Below, piece after piece: positions 8,350 to 17,501 of a stretch of DNA of 32,413 nt. The translations under genes were made by a program, and so were the position numbers. The first letter of the stretch is position 1; every line of letters starts with the position of its first letter. Under the pieces are notes generated by a model. It worked only from the letters and a program-made list of their open reading frames with translations, made no database searches and was not told the DNA's origin. The stretch spans positions 1 to 32,413 of the forward strand of contig JAICHT010000003.1 of the NCBI GenBank assembly GCA_025924755.1. Reading direction: 5' to 3'. This DNA comes from Chitinophagaceae bacterium. Lineage in GTDB: Bacteria; Bacteroidota; Bacteroidia; Chitinophagales; Chitinophagaceae.

Positions 8350-8847
8350 TTATTCCAATGGATTTTTAGGGTAGTCGAAAAACAAAAACTGTTTAGTGGC
8401 TTTTTCAAAATCACTCCACTTTTTGATATCAATACTAACTGCAAAAATGCTACAGGTAGGCATATCATCAATCTTCACATCCGTGAGGCTGTTGGCAAAT
8501 TGGGTAATACCGGGGTTGTGCGAAAAAAGCGCCACTGCCTTAAAGTCGTCTTTCAGGCTTTCTACTATTGAATAAAAAGCAGCTACCGGCGCCTCGTACA
8601 ACGCTTCAGTTATATGAATATCTTTTTTGTCAAACCCATAGACCTCTGCAAAATACTTCGCTGTTTTCTTAGCCCGCTTTGCGGTACTGGATACCAGCGC
8701 ATCTACCTTAATATCTTTTTCCCGTAACCGTTTGGCCATATCTGCAGCTTCTTTTTTCCCCCGTTCATTTAAGGGTCGTTCCTCATCACTTTGGCCTGAT
8801 AGGTCCCAGCTACTTTTAGCGTGCCGAACAATCAATAATGTTTTCAT
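8350..8847 (-). CDS. sixA: SixA-like phosphohistidine phosphatase (histidine phosphatase superfamily)
   Basis: A 165-residue single-domain member of the histidine phosphatase superfamily. RHAKSSW places the catalytic H9 after R8, R58 is in STAKRAKKT, an acidic residue lies at E81 (ITEALYEAP), and the second histidine is H110 in FSHNPGI. The size and the RHAKS signature fit SixA, which removes phosphate from phosphohistidine on HPt or PTS proteins. The substrate here is unproved. The gene converges on the glycosyltransferase gene with an 81-bp gap. A perfect TAnnTTTG element lies upstream on the same strand. Confidence 0.85.
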   Translation of the reverse strand: MKTLLIVRHAKSSWDLSGQSDEERPLNERGKKEAADMAKRLREKDIKVDALVSSTAKRAKKTAKYFAEVYGFDKKDIHITEALYEAPVAAFYSIVESLKDDFKAVALFSHNPGITQFANSLTDVKIDDMPTCSIFAVSIDIKKWSDFEKATKQFLFFDYPKNPLE

Positions 8848-8879
8848 TATACTAATTAAAGCAGATAAGATTGTGTACG

Positions 8880-8887
8880 CAAATGTA
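8880..8887 (-). promoter_or_regulatory. -7 element for the SixA-like gene
   Basis: The minus strand reads TACATTTG, an exact TAnnTTTG match, 32 bp upstream of the start codon at 8847. A -33 box is not obvious. Confidence 0.45.
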
Positions 8888-8981
8888 TATACTAAAAAAG
8901 AACTGCCATTCTGAACGCAGTATTAGCATCTGAATTTTGGGCAATCAAACAACTCGTTCTTGGTTACAACAGTTCTAAAAT

Positions 8982-10829
8982 TTAGTAGCCCCTCAAATTC
9001 TTGCCTTCCATATAATTCATAAAGGCTTTATTCACTACGCGGTTGCCGCCGGGGGTAGGATAGTTTCCGGTAAAATACCAATCGCCTAAATTATTAGGGC
9101 AGGCTTCGTGCAAGGATTCGATGGTTTGAAAGATAACATCTACAGGAATGGTAAGCCCCGGTGGTGTAATTAACTGCGCAATTTTGGTAGTGATTTCTTC
9201 ATTGGTAAATGTTTTGTACACCTGCTTTACTACATTAACCGTATGCAACTGATTGGTACGATGCAGTTCTTTACATTGTTCATACCACTCTTTCAGGCAA
9301 GACTCCATTCCTTTTTCTTTCAACAATTCAATAGCCGCATTAAATGCTATGAAATCGCCCAGTTTGCTCATATCAATTCCATAACAATCCGGATAACGAA
9401 TTTGCGGGGAAGAGGACACGACTACTATTCTTTTAGGCTGCAAACGGGCCAGCATACGGATGATGCTTTCTTTTAAGGTAGTGCCGCGTACTATCGAATC
9501 ATCAATTACTACCAGGGTATCTACGTCTTTCTTTACCGTACCGTAAGTAATATCATATACGTGCTGCACCATCTCCGACCGGTTCACATCTTCGGTAATA
9601 AAGGTGCGCATCTTTACATCTTTAATCGCCAGCTTTTCAATACGGATGGTCCGGTTTACCAGTTCGGCCAGTTTCTCCGCGTCTATATTGTTGCCCCAGG
9701 AAAGAATGCGTTCTACTTTCTTCTGGTTCAAATAATCTTCCATGCCTTTTAATAATCCATAAAAAGACACTTCGGCGGTATTAGGAATAAAAGAAAAGAT
9801 GGTATGTTTTAAATTATAATCAATAGAAGCCAATACCTGCTTGCTTAAGTTATATCCCAATGCACTCCGTTCGCGATAAATTTTTTCATCGCTGCCACGC
9901 GAAAAATAGATACGCTCAAAGCTGCAGGCACGACGCTCTTTTGCCGGCACTATTTGCTCTATAGCAATCCCGCCTTGTTCATTAACAATCAAAGCAGTAC
10001 CAGGCATTAACTCCTGCACTTCATTTTCACCTACATTAAAAGTGGTTCTGATAGCCGCTCTTTCCGACGCCGCCACTACTACTTCGTCGTTTACATAATA
10101 ATAAGATGGCCGGATGCCATGCGCATCTCTAAAAACAAACCCAATACCACTACCCGTGATGCCACCCACATTAAAGCCGCCGTCAAAAAGCGGTACAGCT
10201 TTGCGTAGTACAGCAGCCATATCCAATTGCTGGGGAGCGGCTTCGTCGGCCTGTTCTAAAAAGTGGTACAGTACCTCCATCATAGCCGCTAAATCGCTTT
10301 GGCGTTGAAACTCACCCGGATCAATATTAATTAACCCAAACAGTTCGTCGGTATTTACCAAATTAAAATTACCCGCTAAAGCAAGGTTTCGTGCGGGTAT
10401 CGTATTACGTTTTATAAAAGGATGACAGAACTCTACATTATTTCTGCCTTGTGTCCCATATCGCAGATGGCCTAATAACAACTCGCCCAAAAACGATAAA
10501 TGGCCCTTCATCAACCCTGCATGTTTACTAATATCAGGATTGTATTTATGTATTTCATTAAACTCTTCGCCTATTTGCCGAAACACATCGGCAATGGCCT
10601 GGTTGTTAATACTTCGTACGCGGGATAAAAATGGATAGCCCGGCTCTACATTTAATTTTACTGCGGCTACACCGGCGCCGTCCTGGCCGCGGTTGTGCTG
10701 CTTTTCCATTAAAAGATACAGCTTATTAAGGCCCCACATTACCGAACCGTACTTTTGCTGGTAGTAGGCGAAAGGCTTTCTTAACCTCATAAAAGCCAGA
10801 CCGCACTCATGTTTTATTGCGTCACTCAT
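8982..10829 (-). CDS. purF: Long-form amidophosphoribosyltransferase (PurF-like)
   Basis: This 615-residue protein has an N-terminal class II glutamine amidotransferase half. Its probable nucleophile is C9 (KHECGLAF), with NRGQDGAG at 46-53 and RYGTQG. The C-terminal phosphoribosyltransferase half carries the PRPP motif DDSIVRGTT (443-451). The family makes phosphoribosylamine, the first step of purine synthesis. It is about 100-140 residues longer than classical PurF, with inserts and a C-terminal extension ending in FTGNYPTPGGNRVVNKAF. This long form is known in Bacteroidota and often coexists with a short PurF. An eight-residue leader before C9 would have to be removed for Ntn-type catalysis. 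It starts 54 bp after the kinase gene on the same strand but has its own -7 element. Confidence 0.85.
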   Translation of the reverse strand: MSDAIKHECGLAFMRLRKPFAYYQQKYGSVMWGLNKLYLLMEKQHNRGQDGAGVAAVKLNVEPGYPFLSRVRSINNQAIADVFRQIGEEFNEIHKYNPDISKHAGLMKGHLSFLGELLLGHLRYGTQGRNNVEFCHPFIKRNTIPARNLALAGNFNLVNTDELFGLINIDPGEFQRQSDLAAMMEVLYHFLEQADEAAPQQLDMAAVLRKAVPLFDGGFNVGGITGSGIGFVFRDAHGIRPSYYYVNDEVVVAASERAAIRTTFNVGENEVQELMPGTALIVNEQGGIAIEQIVPAKERRACSFERIYFSRGSDEKIYRERSALGYNLSKQVLASIDYNLKHTIFSFIPNTAEVSFYGLLKGMEDYLNQKKVERILSWGNNIDAEKLAELVNRTIRIEKLAIKDVKMRTFITEDVNRSEMVQHVYDITYGTVKKDVDTLVVIDDSIVRGTTLKESIIRMLARLQPKRIVVVSSSPQIRYPDCYGIDMSKLGDFIAFNAAIELLKEKGMESCLKEWYEQCKELHRTNQLHTVNVVKQVYKTFTNEEITTKIAQLITPPGLTIPVDVIFQTIESLHEACPNNLGDWYFTGNYPTPGGNRVVNKAFMNYMEGKNLRGY

Positions 10830-10840
10830 TGAAGAAGCCG

Positions 10841-10848
10841 CAAATTTA
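10841..10848 (-). promoter_or_regulatory. -7 element for the PurF-like gene
   Basis: The minus strand reads TAAATTTG, an exact TAnnTTTG match, 11 bp before the start codon at 10829. A CAA (TTG on the minus strand) lies 23 bp further upstream, slightly long for a -33 box. This suggests the gene is not only read through from the kinase gene. Confidence 0.45.
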
Positions 10849-10883
10849 GGCTAAAGGTTGTTAGCTAATTGCAATAATTTTTA

Positions 10884-12704
10884 TTACAGGGTTTCTTCGT
10901 ATAAGGAGGGTATACAAATACGCAAAGTGCACCCCTGCTGTGGCGCTGATATAATATCAATTTTTCCGCCGAACAATTCTGCCCTGTTTTTCATATTGGT
11001 AAGGCCCAGGCCTTTACGGGTGTTTTTAATATCAAATCCTTCGCCATCGTCTTTTACTTCTAATAGTAAATACGATTCTTCGTCGGATAATGTGATATGC
11101 ACACTCTTGGCATTAGCGTGTTTTACAATATTGTTCAATTGCTCCTGAATGATCCGGAAGAACATTAATTTTTTATTATCCGATATAAAGTCTTCATTAA
11201 AATCAAAATAATCAAATTCAATTTTAAGATATTGGGTGCGGCTGATAGAATCAATTAGGTCGTTAAGCGAATCTACGAGGCCCAAATCGCCTAAAGTGGG
11301 TGGCACCAGTGAACGGGACATCCGCCGCACTTCGTTAATAACATCTGATATGCCTTTTAGCGCCAGGCTTATCATTTCATTGGTATTATCATCGGCGGTG
11401 GTTTTGGCAAGGTCTAAAAAAAGCTTGGTAGTAGTAAGTTGCTGGCCTATATTATCGTGCAGTTCTTTACCAATTTCCTTACGTTCTTTTTCCTGCCCGT
11501 CGATGGTAGCTTGGGTTAATAATTTCTGGTGATTTATTTTATCGTACAGGAGTTTTTGTTCCAGCTTTTTTCTTTCTGTAATATCGGCTATAGAACATAC
11601 CACATGCAATATATTACCGTCCTGGTCCAGCATTGGATCGGCATTTACCATCAGCCAAACCCTGTCACCCAAACTGGGCCGGTATATGCCCATTACTACC
11701 GCATGTACCGACTTTTTTGTTTTTGCAGCTTTATACAACGGCCTGTCTGTTGTTAAAAACGAACTACCATCTTCGTGCACCACATCATCCAATACATCCC
11801 ATATATGCTTGCCATATAAATCGTGCTCATCTACATTTAAGATCTTTAATATGGCATTGTTCAGCATTATTATTTTACCGGTTGTATCTTGCAACAACAC
11901 GCCAATCTGCAGGTCGCGTATCAACTTACGGAAGCGCTGTTCACTTTCTTTGAGAGCGTCATTCGTTTGTTTTCTCAATGTATCATCATGAAAATACACG
12001 ACAATGCTTTCCACATATGGATTTTGCAGCATATTATGCCCTCTCACCATACACCAAAGCCAATCGCCGCTTTTTTTCAGCAGGCGGATGACGATATATT
12101 TTACCTCGGGGCTTGATATTACTTCTTTTTGAAAAGACTGCGTGGCTAGTTCATAATCGGCCGGATGTACAAAGTCGAATAAATTTTTACCGACCACTTC
12201 CTCAAGTTCATATCCTAAAATACTTTTCGTGGTAGGAGAAACAAAATTAATTTTCCCCGATGCGTCGGACAGAATCATGCCATCCAGCGAATCGGCAATA
12301 AGGTTTCGATAAAATTTTTCGCTTTTTTGAAGGTGTTCTTTTGTTTCACTGAATTCTATAGTGGTATCCTTTTCAGCTACGGCCGATTGTTTTGCTGCTT
12401 CTTTAAGCAAAATGTTTTTTACAGGGGCAATCCATTTATACAACTTATCGAAAGTAGCAACAGGAAAAACCTCCCAACTGATTTTGACCTTTTTATGATC
12501 CCTGAGCGAATGAGAAATAATTTGTGTATGGAGGTTGTTATCGGTTAAGGCAGAATCAAGCGGAATAGTAGTTCCATGGCTAATATGCAATGAAGTTTCA
12601 GCCAGTTGGTTTACACATTGAACGCTTCCTGCTTCGTCGGTAATAAAGCAATACAATTGCCTGGAATTGGATAAATAGTCATCGGGCCGCAGTATATAGG
12701 ACAT
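10884..12704 (-). CDS. PAS-domain sensor histidine kinase (HisKA_3 type)
   Basis: A 606-residue cytosolic sensor kinase without membrane segments. It has a weak PAS-like N-terminal region (about 1-100), PAS/PAC domains at about 128-250 and 255-380, a HisKA_3 dimerisation segment with phospho-acceptor H416 in GKELHDNIGQQL, and an HATPase domain. The HATPase N-box is EQLNNIVKHA (N525), followed by DDGEGF (552-557) and KGLGLTN. HisKA_3 kinases normally pair with LuxR/NarL-type regulators; none is encoded nearby. It closely resembles the kinase at 29436-31664 in the core (same ELHDNI...LTTTKL run), so the two are paralogues. The purF-like gene follows on the same strand after 54 bp. The sensed signal is unknown. 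Confidence 0.88.
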   Translation of the reverse strand: MSYILRPDDYLSNSRQLYCFITDEAGSVQCVNQLAETSLHISHGTTIPLDSALTDNNLHTQIISHSLRDHKKVKISWEVFPVATFDKLYKWIAPVKNILLKEAAKQSAVAEKDTTIEFSETKEHLQKSEKFYRNLIADSLDGMILSDASGKINFVSPTTKSILGYELEEVVGKNLFDFVHPADYELATQSFQKEVISSPEVKYIVIRLLKKSGDWLWCMVRGHNMLQNPYVESIVVYFHDDTLRKQTNDALKESEQRFRKLIRDLQIGVLLQDTTGKIIMLNNAILKILNVDEHDLYGKHIWDVLDDVVHEDGSSFLTTDRPLYKAAKTKKSVHAVVMGIYRPSLGDRVWLMVNADPMLDQDGNILHVVCSIADITERKKLEQKLLYDKINHQKLLTQATIDGQEKERKEIGKELHDNIGQQLTTTKLFLDLAKTTADDNTNEMISLALKGISDVINEVRRMSRSLVPPTLGDLGLVDSLNDLIDSISRTQYLKIEFDYFDFNEDFISDNKKLMFFRIIQEQLNNIVKHANAKSVHITLSDEESYLLLEVKDDGEGFDIKNTRKGLGLTNMKNRAELFGGKIDIISAPQQGCTLRICIPSLYEETL

Positions 12705-12843
12705 GGATTGGTTGCTACAAGTTTTTATACTAGTAGTGTAGCTCTAAAATAATATGCAAATAACAGCGTACAAACCTTTATTGCATTTTTTTAGCGCTGC
12801 TAAGTATTTCCACTTATAGAAATTGTAATAAAAAGGCTTGCTA

Positions 12844-14214
12844 TTATTTTGCTTTAGCGGTAGTTTCTGCCTGTTTCCATTTTTGGAGTTGTGAGCAATT
12901 GGCTGAATTGGGATCTACCATAATATAGTAGTTTGACATATGAGTCTCCAACCATTTGTCTAATGCTTTGTACTTTTTTTCTTCTAGGGCTATCTGGGCT
13001 ATTTTGTCATAATCATCCCGAAGGTTCATCCGGTGCGGCTCTGAACGCGATTTCAGGTAAATGATGCGTACTCCTTTTTTACCCCGCTCGTCGGTAAACA
13101 CAGTAGGCTGCGAGTATTCGCCTACTTTTAATTTATTAAGCATCTCCACTATGCCTTTGTCCAGCTGGTCAATAGTAACATAGGTAGAGCCGTTGGGTGC
13201 GGCAATATATGGGCCAGTATATTTTGCAGCTTCATCTTCGCTGTACTTTCCGGCTGCAGTAGCAAAGCTATACGTGCCGGCAATGATTTTAGATCGTACC
13301 GAATCTAACTGCGAAACCGATTTGGCTACTTCCTCGTCTGTTATGGGCGGAATACGAAGGATATGGCGGATGACCGCATCATCTCCATTGCGCTGAACCA
13401 TTTGTATAATATGATATCCGAATTTTGATTTAATAACCGGCGAAATTTCTCCGTTTTTTAACCGGAAAGCAGCCGCTAAAAAAGTAGGATCGATGCCTTT
13501 ATCGTTTCGGTTTATCTGCATCTGGCCGCCCTGATCTTTTGAGCCTGGATCTTCGGAATAGCGCTTGGCTAATTGATCAAAAGTGGTGACTTTACTTTCT
13601 ACCTGTGTTTTATAATTATTTAATTCGTCTATGATATATTTATCCAGATCCCGCGTAGCTTTTGGATATACTACTATCTGGCCTATTTCCAGTTCTGATT
13701 CGTAAAATGGTAAGCTGTCTTTTGGTATGCGGTTAAAATATGCTTCTGCTTCTGCCGGTGTAATTTTTACGTTGCTCAATATCTTTTCCTGCATGGCTTT
13801 AGCCAGCTTATTTTCCCGCACGGATTCGCGTGCATCGTCTTTTATTTGATAAATGGTTTTGCCTGCGGTAGTTTCCAAAGCTTCCTGCGAGCCATACATG
13901 CTTACAAAATACCGTACCCGCTGATCCAGCTCGGCTTCAATTTCTTCATCGGTAACTTTTAAAGAATCTTTCTCGGCCTGCAGCATCAGCAATTTAGAAG
14001 TAAGCGCCTGCTCCAATACCAAACAATCCGCATTTTCCGGAACTGTAGTTCCCTGGCGTGCCAGGTCGGCTACCGCATTTTTTATATCGGATTGCAGGAT
14101 GATACGATCGCCCACAATACCAATAATTTTATCAGCTACTACTTTTTGCGGCTGCCCATTTACCAGGCAAAACGAAAAAAGGAAAAAGGAAAAAAAGGAA
14201 AAGTACTTCATCAT
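12844..14214 (-). CDS. surA: SurA-like periplasmic peptidyl-prolyl isomerase/chaperone
   Basis: The 456-residue protein has a signal peptide (start at 14214, or at the second Met at 14211; cleavage near VNGQ). A SurA N-terminal chaperone segment follows (DKIIGIVGDRIILQSDI) and two parvulin domains. The first is clear (about 175-275), with YSEDPGSKDQGGQM and FGYHIIQM. The second is more divergent (about 280-390), with YSEDEAAKYTGPY. SurA binds unfolded outer-membrane proteins in the periplasm and hands them to the barrel-assembly machinery. The gene lies downstream of infB on the same strand but is separated by an intrinsic terminator and has its own -7 element. Confidence 0.85.
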   Translation of the reverse strand: MMKYFSFFSFFLFSFCLVNGQPQKVVADKIIGIVGDRIILQSDIKNAVADLARQGTTVPENADCLVLEQALTSKLLMLQAEKDSLKVTDEEIEAELDQRVRYFVSMYGSQEALETTAGKTIYQIKDDARESVRENKLAKAMQEKILSNVKITPAEAEAYFNRIPKDSLPFYESELEIGQIVVYPKATRDLDKYIIDELNNYKTQVESKVTTFDQLAKRYSEDPGSKDQGGQMQINRNDKGIDPTFLAAAFRLKNGEISPVIKSKFGYHIIQMVQRNGDDAVIRHILRIPPITDEEVAKSVSQLDSVRSKIIAGTYSFATAAGKYSEDEAAKYTGPYIAAPNGSTYVTIDQLDKGIVEMLNKLKVGEYSQPTVFTDERGKKGVRIIYLKSRSEPHRMNLRDDYDKIAQIALEEKKYKALDKWLETHMSNYYIMVDPNSANCSQLQKWKQAETTAKAK

Positions 14215-14222
14215 GATTGTAA

Positions 14223-14230
14223 CAAATTTA
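14223..14230 (-). promoter_or_regulatory. -7 element for the SurA-like gene
   Basis: The minus strand reads TAAATTTG, an exact TAnnTTTG match, 8 bp before the ATG at 14214. The resulting leader would be only a few nucleotides long, which slightly favours the second Met (14211) as the start. Confidence 0.45.
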
Positions 14231-14288
14231 ATGGGTACAATAACCTTATAAATTTACAGAAGGGTTATTAACAAAAGTTTGTAAGCAA

Positions 14289-14327
14289 AAAAGTCAAAAA
14301 CAGGCCTGGCACCCGTTTTTGACTTTT
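14289..14327 (-). terminator. Intrinsic terminator of rimP-nusA-infB
   Basis: A perfect 13-bp stem pairs AAAAGTCAAAAAC (14289-14301) with GTTTTTGACTTTT (14315-14327) around a 13-nt loop. On the minus strand it continues into a U-rich run, 20 bp after the infB stop codon. The near-symmetry could also allow function in the other direction. Confidence 0.75.
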
Positions 14328-14346
14328 AAGTATTTAGATTAAAGTT

Positions 14347-17300
14347 TTATAAAGTCCGCTTAATTTCTTCCAGTTCGTATGCCTCTACAATATCACCGGC
14401 TTTTATATCATTATAGTTCTTAATTGTTAAGCCGCATTCCATACCTACAAGCACTTCCTTGGCATCGTCTTTAAAACGCTTTAAGGAGCCCAGTTCCGCA
14501 TTAACACCTTCAGCAGTTGGATATACTACGATACCATCTCTAATCAATCTTACTTTATTATCCCGCTTGATCCTGCCATCCAAAACGTAGCAGCCTGCTA
14601 CGGTTACTTTATCAAACTTATATACTTCCCGGATCTCTACATTCGCTACAATTTTCTCCTGCACCTTAGGTTCCAGCATGCCTTCCATAGCACTCTTAAT
14701 TTCTTCGATAGCGTTGTAAATAATAGAGTAGGTTTTAATTTGAATACCGGCACTGTCTGCCAGGCGGTTTGCCTGCATAGACGGACGCACATTAAACCCA
14801 ATGATAATAGCATCGGAAGCTTCTGCCAATACAATATCACTTTCGTTAATCTGCCCTACACCTTTATGTATAACGCTTACTAAAATTTCTTCTGTGGAAA
14901 GCTTTTGCATGGAGTCGCTTAAGGCTTCTACCGAACCATCCACGTCACCCTTAATAATTACCTTCAGCTCTTTAAAGTTGCCTAAAGCCAAACGGCGGCC
15001 AATTTCATCCAGCGTAATATGCTTTTTGGTTCTGATACCTTGCTCCCGCAATATCTGTGCACGACGGTTTGCAATATCTTTTGCCTCTGCCTCATCTTCA
15101 TATACCCTGAACGTTTCACCAGCTTGCGGCGCCCCATTTAAACCTAAAATAAGTACCGGGGTTGATGGACCTGCCTCATCTACTTTTTTATTCCGTTCAT
15201 TAAACATGGCCTTTACCCTACCGTAATGCTGGCCGCTCACTACCAGATCGCCGCTTTTAAGCGTTCCGTTTTCCACTAAAATAGTAGCTACATAACCACG
15301 ACCTTTATCTAAAGAAGCTTCGATGATAGAACCACTAGCTTCCCTGTCCGGGTTAGCCTTCAGGTCTAAAATTTCTGCTTCCAGCAATATTTTTTCCAGT
15401 AATAAATCTACATTCAATCCCTGCTTAGCTGATAATTGCTGGCTCTGGTATTTACCGCCCCATTCTTCTACCAACAGGTTCATGCTAGCCAATTGTTCGT
15501 AAATTTTTGCAGGGTTAGCCCCTTCTTTATCAATTTTATTAATAGCAAAAATCATAGGCACGCCAGCCGCCTGTGCATGGCTGATGGCCTCACGGGTTTG
15601 TGGCATCACCGCATCATCGGCTGCAATTACAATCACAGCGATATCGGTTACTTTAGCACCGCGGGCACGCATGGCTGTAAAGGCTTCGTGGCCTGGTGTA
15701 TCTAAAAATGTGATTTCCTTATTGCCAGGAAGTGTAACCTGGTAAGCACCAATATGCTGGGTAATACCACCCGCCTCACCCGCTACTACTGTAGCGCTGC
15801 GAATATAGTCCAGCAGAGAAGTTTTACCATGGTCTACGTGACCCATAATAGTTACGATTGGTGAACGCGGCTGCAGATCTTCTTCATTATCTTCGTCTTC
15901 ATCTTCTTCCATTTCCAGTTGCTTCTCCATATCAATGAATTCAACTGTAAAGCCAAATTCACTTGCCACCAGTTCTATTACTTCTGCATCCAGCCGCTGG
16001 TTAATGGACACCATAATGCCTAAGCCCATACACTTGCTGATTACTTCGGCAAAACTTACATCCATCAGGTTCGCCAGTTCGCTTACACTAATAAATTCGG
16101 TAACCTGCAACCTGTTATCCTCTTCACCCTCACCCATGGATTCCGCCATTTCGTTACGCCTGTCGCGGCGGTGTTTGGCTTTAAGGCTTTTGCCTCTTCC
16201 GGTAGAGCCGGCGAGTTTGGCTTGTGTTTCCTGAATTTTGCGTTGTATTTCTTTTTCATCAATCTGGCGGTCGTCTCCGCGTCTTCCAATACTTGGCCTT
16301 GCACCAAAGCGGTTATTGCCGCCAGCCGCGCCACCAGTATTGCGTTGCACCTGAAACCTTCCGCCTCCACCGCTACCGGTAGTAGGGCCCTGTTGGGCGG
16401 GCTGGGTTTTATTGGTATTCCGGCTTATGCGAATATTAGAACCAGTACCGGTAGTATTGCTAGTATTACCTGCAGACTGACTTTTGCCGGGCCGGTTTTG
16501 AAAGCCTTCTTTTTTCTCGATAGGTATCCGCTTGCGTTTGCGCTTTTCATCTACTTTCGGGCGGGTATCGTTATTTACCGGCAATTCTATTTTGCCCAAA
16601 ATTTTAGGCCCTTCCAGTTTATCGGCTTTAATATTCTCTATTATTACCTGGTTGTTTTCTTCCAACTCTTCCTCAACTGCTTCTGTAACCGGCTCTTCTA
16701 TTACCGATTCTTCTACTTCTTCTGCTATTACCGGTTCTTCTACTACCGGCTCGTCTATTACAGGTTCTGCTGTCACGGGTTCTGGTTCAATAACTGGTTC
16801 AGGATGTACTTCTGGTTCGGGTTGTGGTTGAGGCACTTTTTCTTCTATCGGATGCTCCGGCTCAGGAGTAGTATGAACAGGAGTACTTTTTTTAGGACGG
16901 GTAGAAGAATCAATAGCAGAAAGGTCTATTTTATCCAACACTTTTGGCGCTTCAATTTCCGGAACTTCCAGCTTTACAAAATTGGCGTCTTCTACCAGCG
17001 GTTCTTTTACAGGCTCCGGAACAATAACCGGCTCAGGAGCAGGTGGCACTACTGCCTCTGCTACTACAGGCTCCGCCGCAGGCTCTTCTTTTTTAATAAT
17101 TTTTTTCTCTTCTTTACGGAAAGAAATTTCTTCTTCATCTCGCTTTTTTCTTGCTTCCTGCGCAGCACCTTTTGGCAGATCAATCTGATCGCTTTTTGCT
17201 TTCGCCACCTTATCACTTTGAAACTCTGCCTGTAAAGAACGATACATATCCTCTGTTAACTTAGAGGTAGGTTTCAAATCGTCCTTACTAAAACCTTTAC

Positions 17301-17385
17301 CCGTCAAAAAGTCTACAAGGGTATCTTTACCGATGTTAAACTCTTTGGCCGCCGCCATTAACCTTGGTGTTGTTGTCTCTGCCAT
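14347..17385 (-). CDS. infB: Translation initiation factor IF-2
   Basis: The 1012-residue GTPase delivers initiator tRNA to the 30S subunit. Domains visible: a short IF2_N helix-bundle start (about 1-60); an acidic Pro/Glu/Val linker (about 95-250) with many EPV repeats; a basic Gly/Asn/Arg linker (about 280-415); a second IF2_N (about 430-480); and the G domain. G1 is GHVDHGKTS (515-523), followed by DTPGHE and NKID. The C-terminal beta-barrel and initiator-tRNA-binding domains follow. A motif is duplicated in the linker: PKVLDKIDL (148-156) and PKILGKIEL (260-268), each followed by TRPK. The gene follows nusA after an unusually structured 116-bp gap and ends at a strong terminator. Confidence 0.97.
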   Translation of the reverse strand: MAETTTPRLMAAAKEFNIGKDTLVDFLTGKGFSKDDLKPTSKLTEDMYRSLQAEFQSDKVAKAKSDQIDLPKGAAQEARKKRDEEEISFRKEEKKIIKKEEPAAEPVVAEAVVPPAPEPVIVPEPVKEPLVEDANFVKLEVPEIEAPKVLDKIDLSAIDSSTRPKKSTPVHTTPEPEHPIEEKVPQPQPEPEVHPEPVIEPEPVTAEPVIDEPVVEEPVIAEEVEESVIEEPVTEAVEEELEENNQVIIENIKADKLEGPKILGKIELPVNNDTRPKVDEKRKRKRIPIEKKEGFQNRPGKSQSAGNTSNTTGTGSNIRISRNTNKTQPAQQGPTTGSGGGGRFQVQRNTGGAAGGNNRFGARPSIGRRGDDRQIDEKEIQRKIQETQAKLAGSTGRGKSLKAKHRRDRRNEMAESMGEGEEDNRLQVTEFISVSELANLMDVSFAEVISKCMGLGIMVSINQRLDAEVIELVASEFGFTVEFIDMEKQLEMEEDEDEDNEEDLQPRSPIVTIMGHVDHGKTSLLDYIRSATVVAGEAGGITQHIGAYQVTLPGNKEITFLDTPGHEAFTAMRARGAKVTDIAVIVIAADDAVMPQTREAISHAQAAGVPMIFAINKIDKEGANPAKIYEQLASMNLLVEEWGGKYQSQQLSAKQGLNVDLLLEKILLEAEILDLKANPDREASGSIIEASLDKGRGYVATILVENGTLKSGDLVVSGQHYGRVKAMFNERNKKVDEAGPSTPVLILGLNGAPQAGETFRVYEDEAEAKDIANRRAQILREQGIRTKKHITLDEIGRRLALGNFKELKVIIKGDVDGSVEALSDSMQKLSTEEILVSVIHKGVGQINESDIVLAEASDAIIIGFNVRPSMQANRLADSAGIQIKTYSIIYNAIEEIKSAMEGMLEPKVQEKIVANVEIREVYKFDKVTVAGCYVLDGRIKRDNKVRLIRDGIVVYPTAEGVNAELGSLKRFKDDAKEVLVGMECGLTIKNYNDIKAGDIVEAYELEEIKRTL

Positions 17386-17400
17386 ATATAGTTTTACCTG

Positions 17401-17496
17401 AATCCCCAGAGGGATTTTAAATCAATTTATTTTTATGACGTGCATACTTGTATACGCGTCTTTCGATAGTGCTTATAACCGTTTTACAAGCACTAT
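17401..17496 (-). promoter_or_regulatory. Three consecutive hairpins between nusA and infB
   Basis: In mRNA order: a 9-bp stem ATAGTGCTT/AAGCACTAT (17466-17474 with 17488-17496, 13-nt loop); an imperfect near-palindrome GACG...CGTC (17437-17460); and a 6-bp stem AATCCC/GGGATT around CAGA (17401-17416). None is followed by a U-run, so these are not simple terminators. They fill the leader before the infB start at 17385 and could be a processing or translational control region. Confidence 0.4.
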
Positions 17497-17501
17497 TAAC
17501 T

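Noticed and set aside
12785..12805. Short TTAGC...GCTAA hairpin after the SurA-like gene
   Set aside because: On the coding strand it is followed by A's rather than U's and the stem is only 5 bp, so it was not called a terminator.
16171..17235. Long plus-strand open frame opposite infB (354 residues)
   Set aside because: It is antisense to the low-complexity IF-2 linker, rich in Phe/Tyr/Arg as a by-product of Glu/Pro/Val codons on the other strand, and has no domain of its own.
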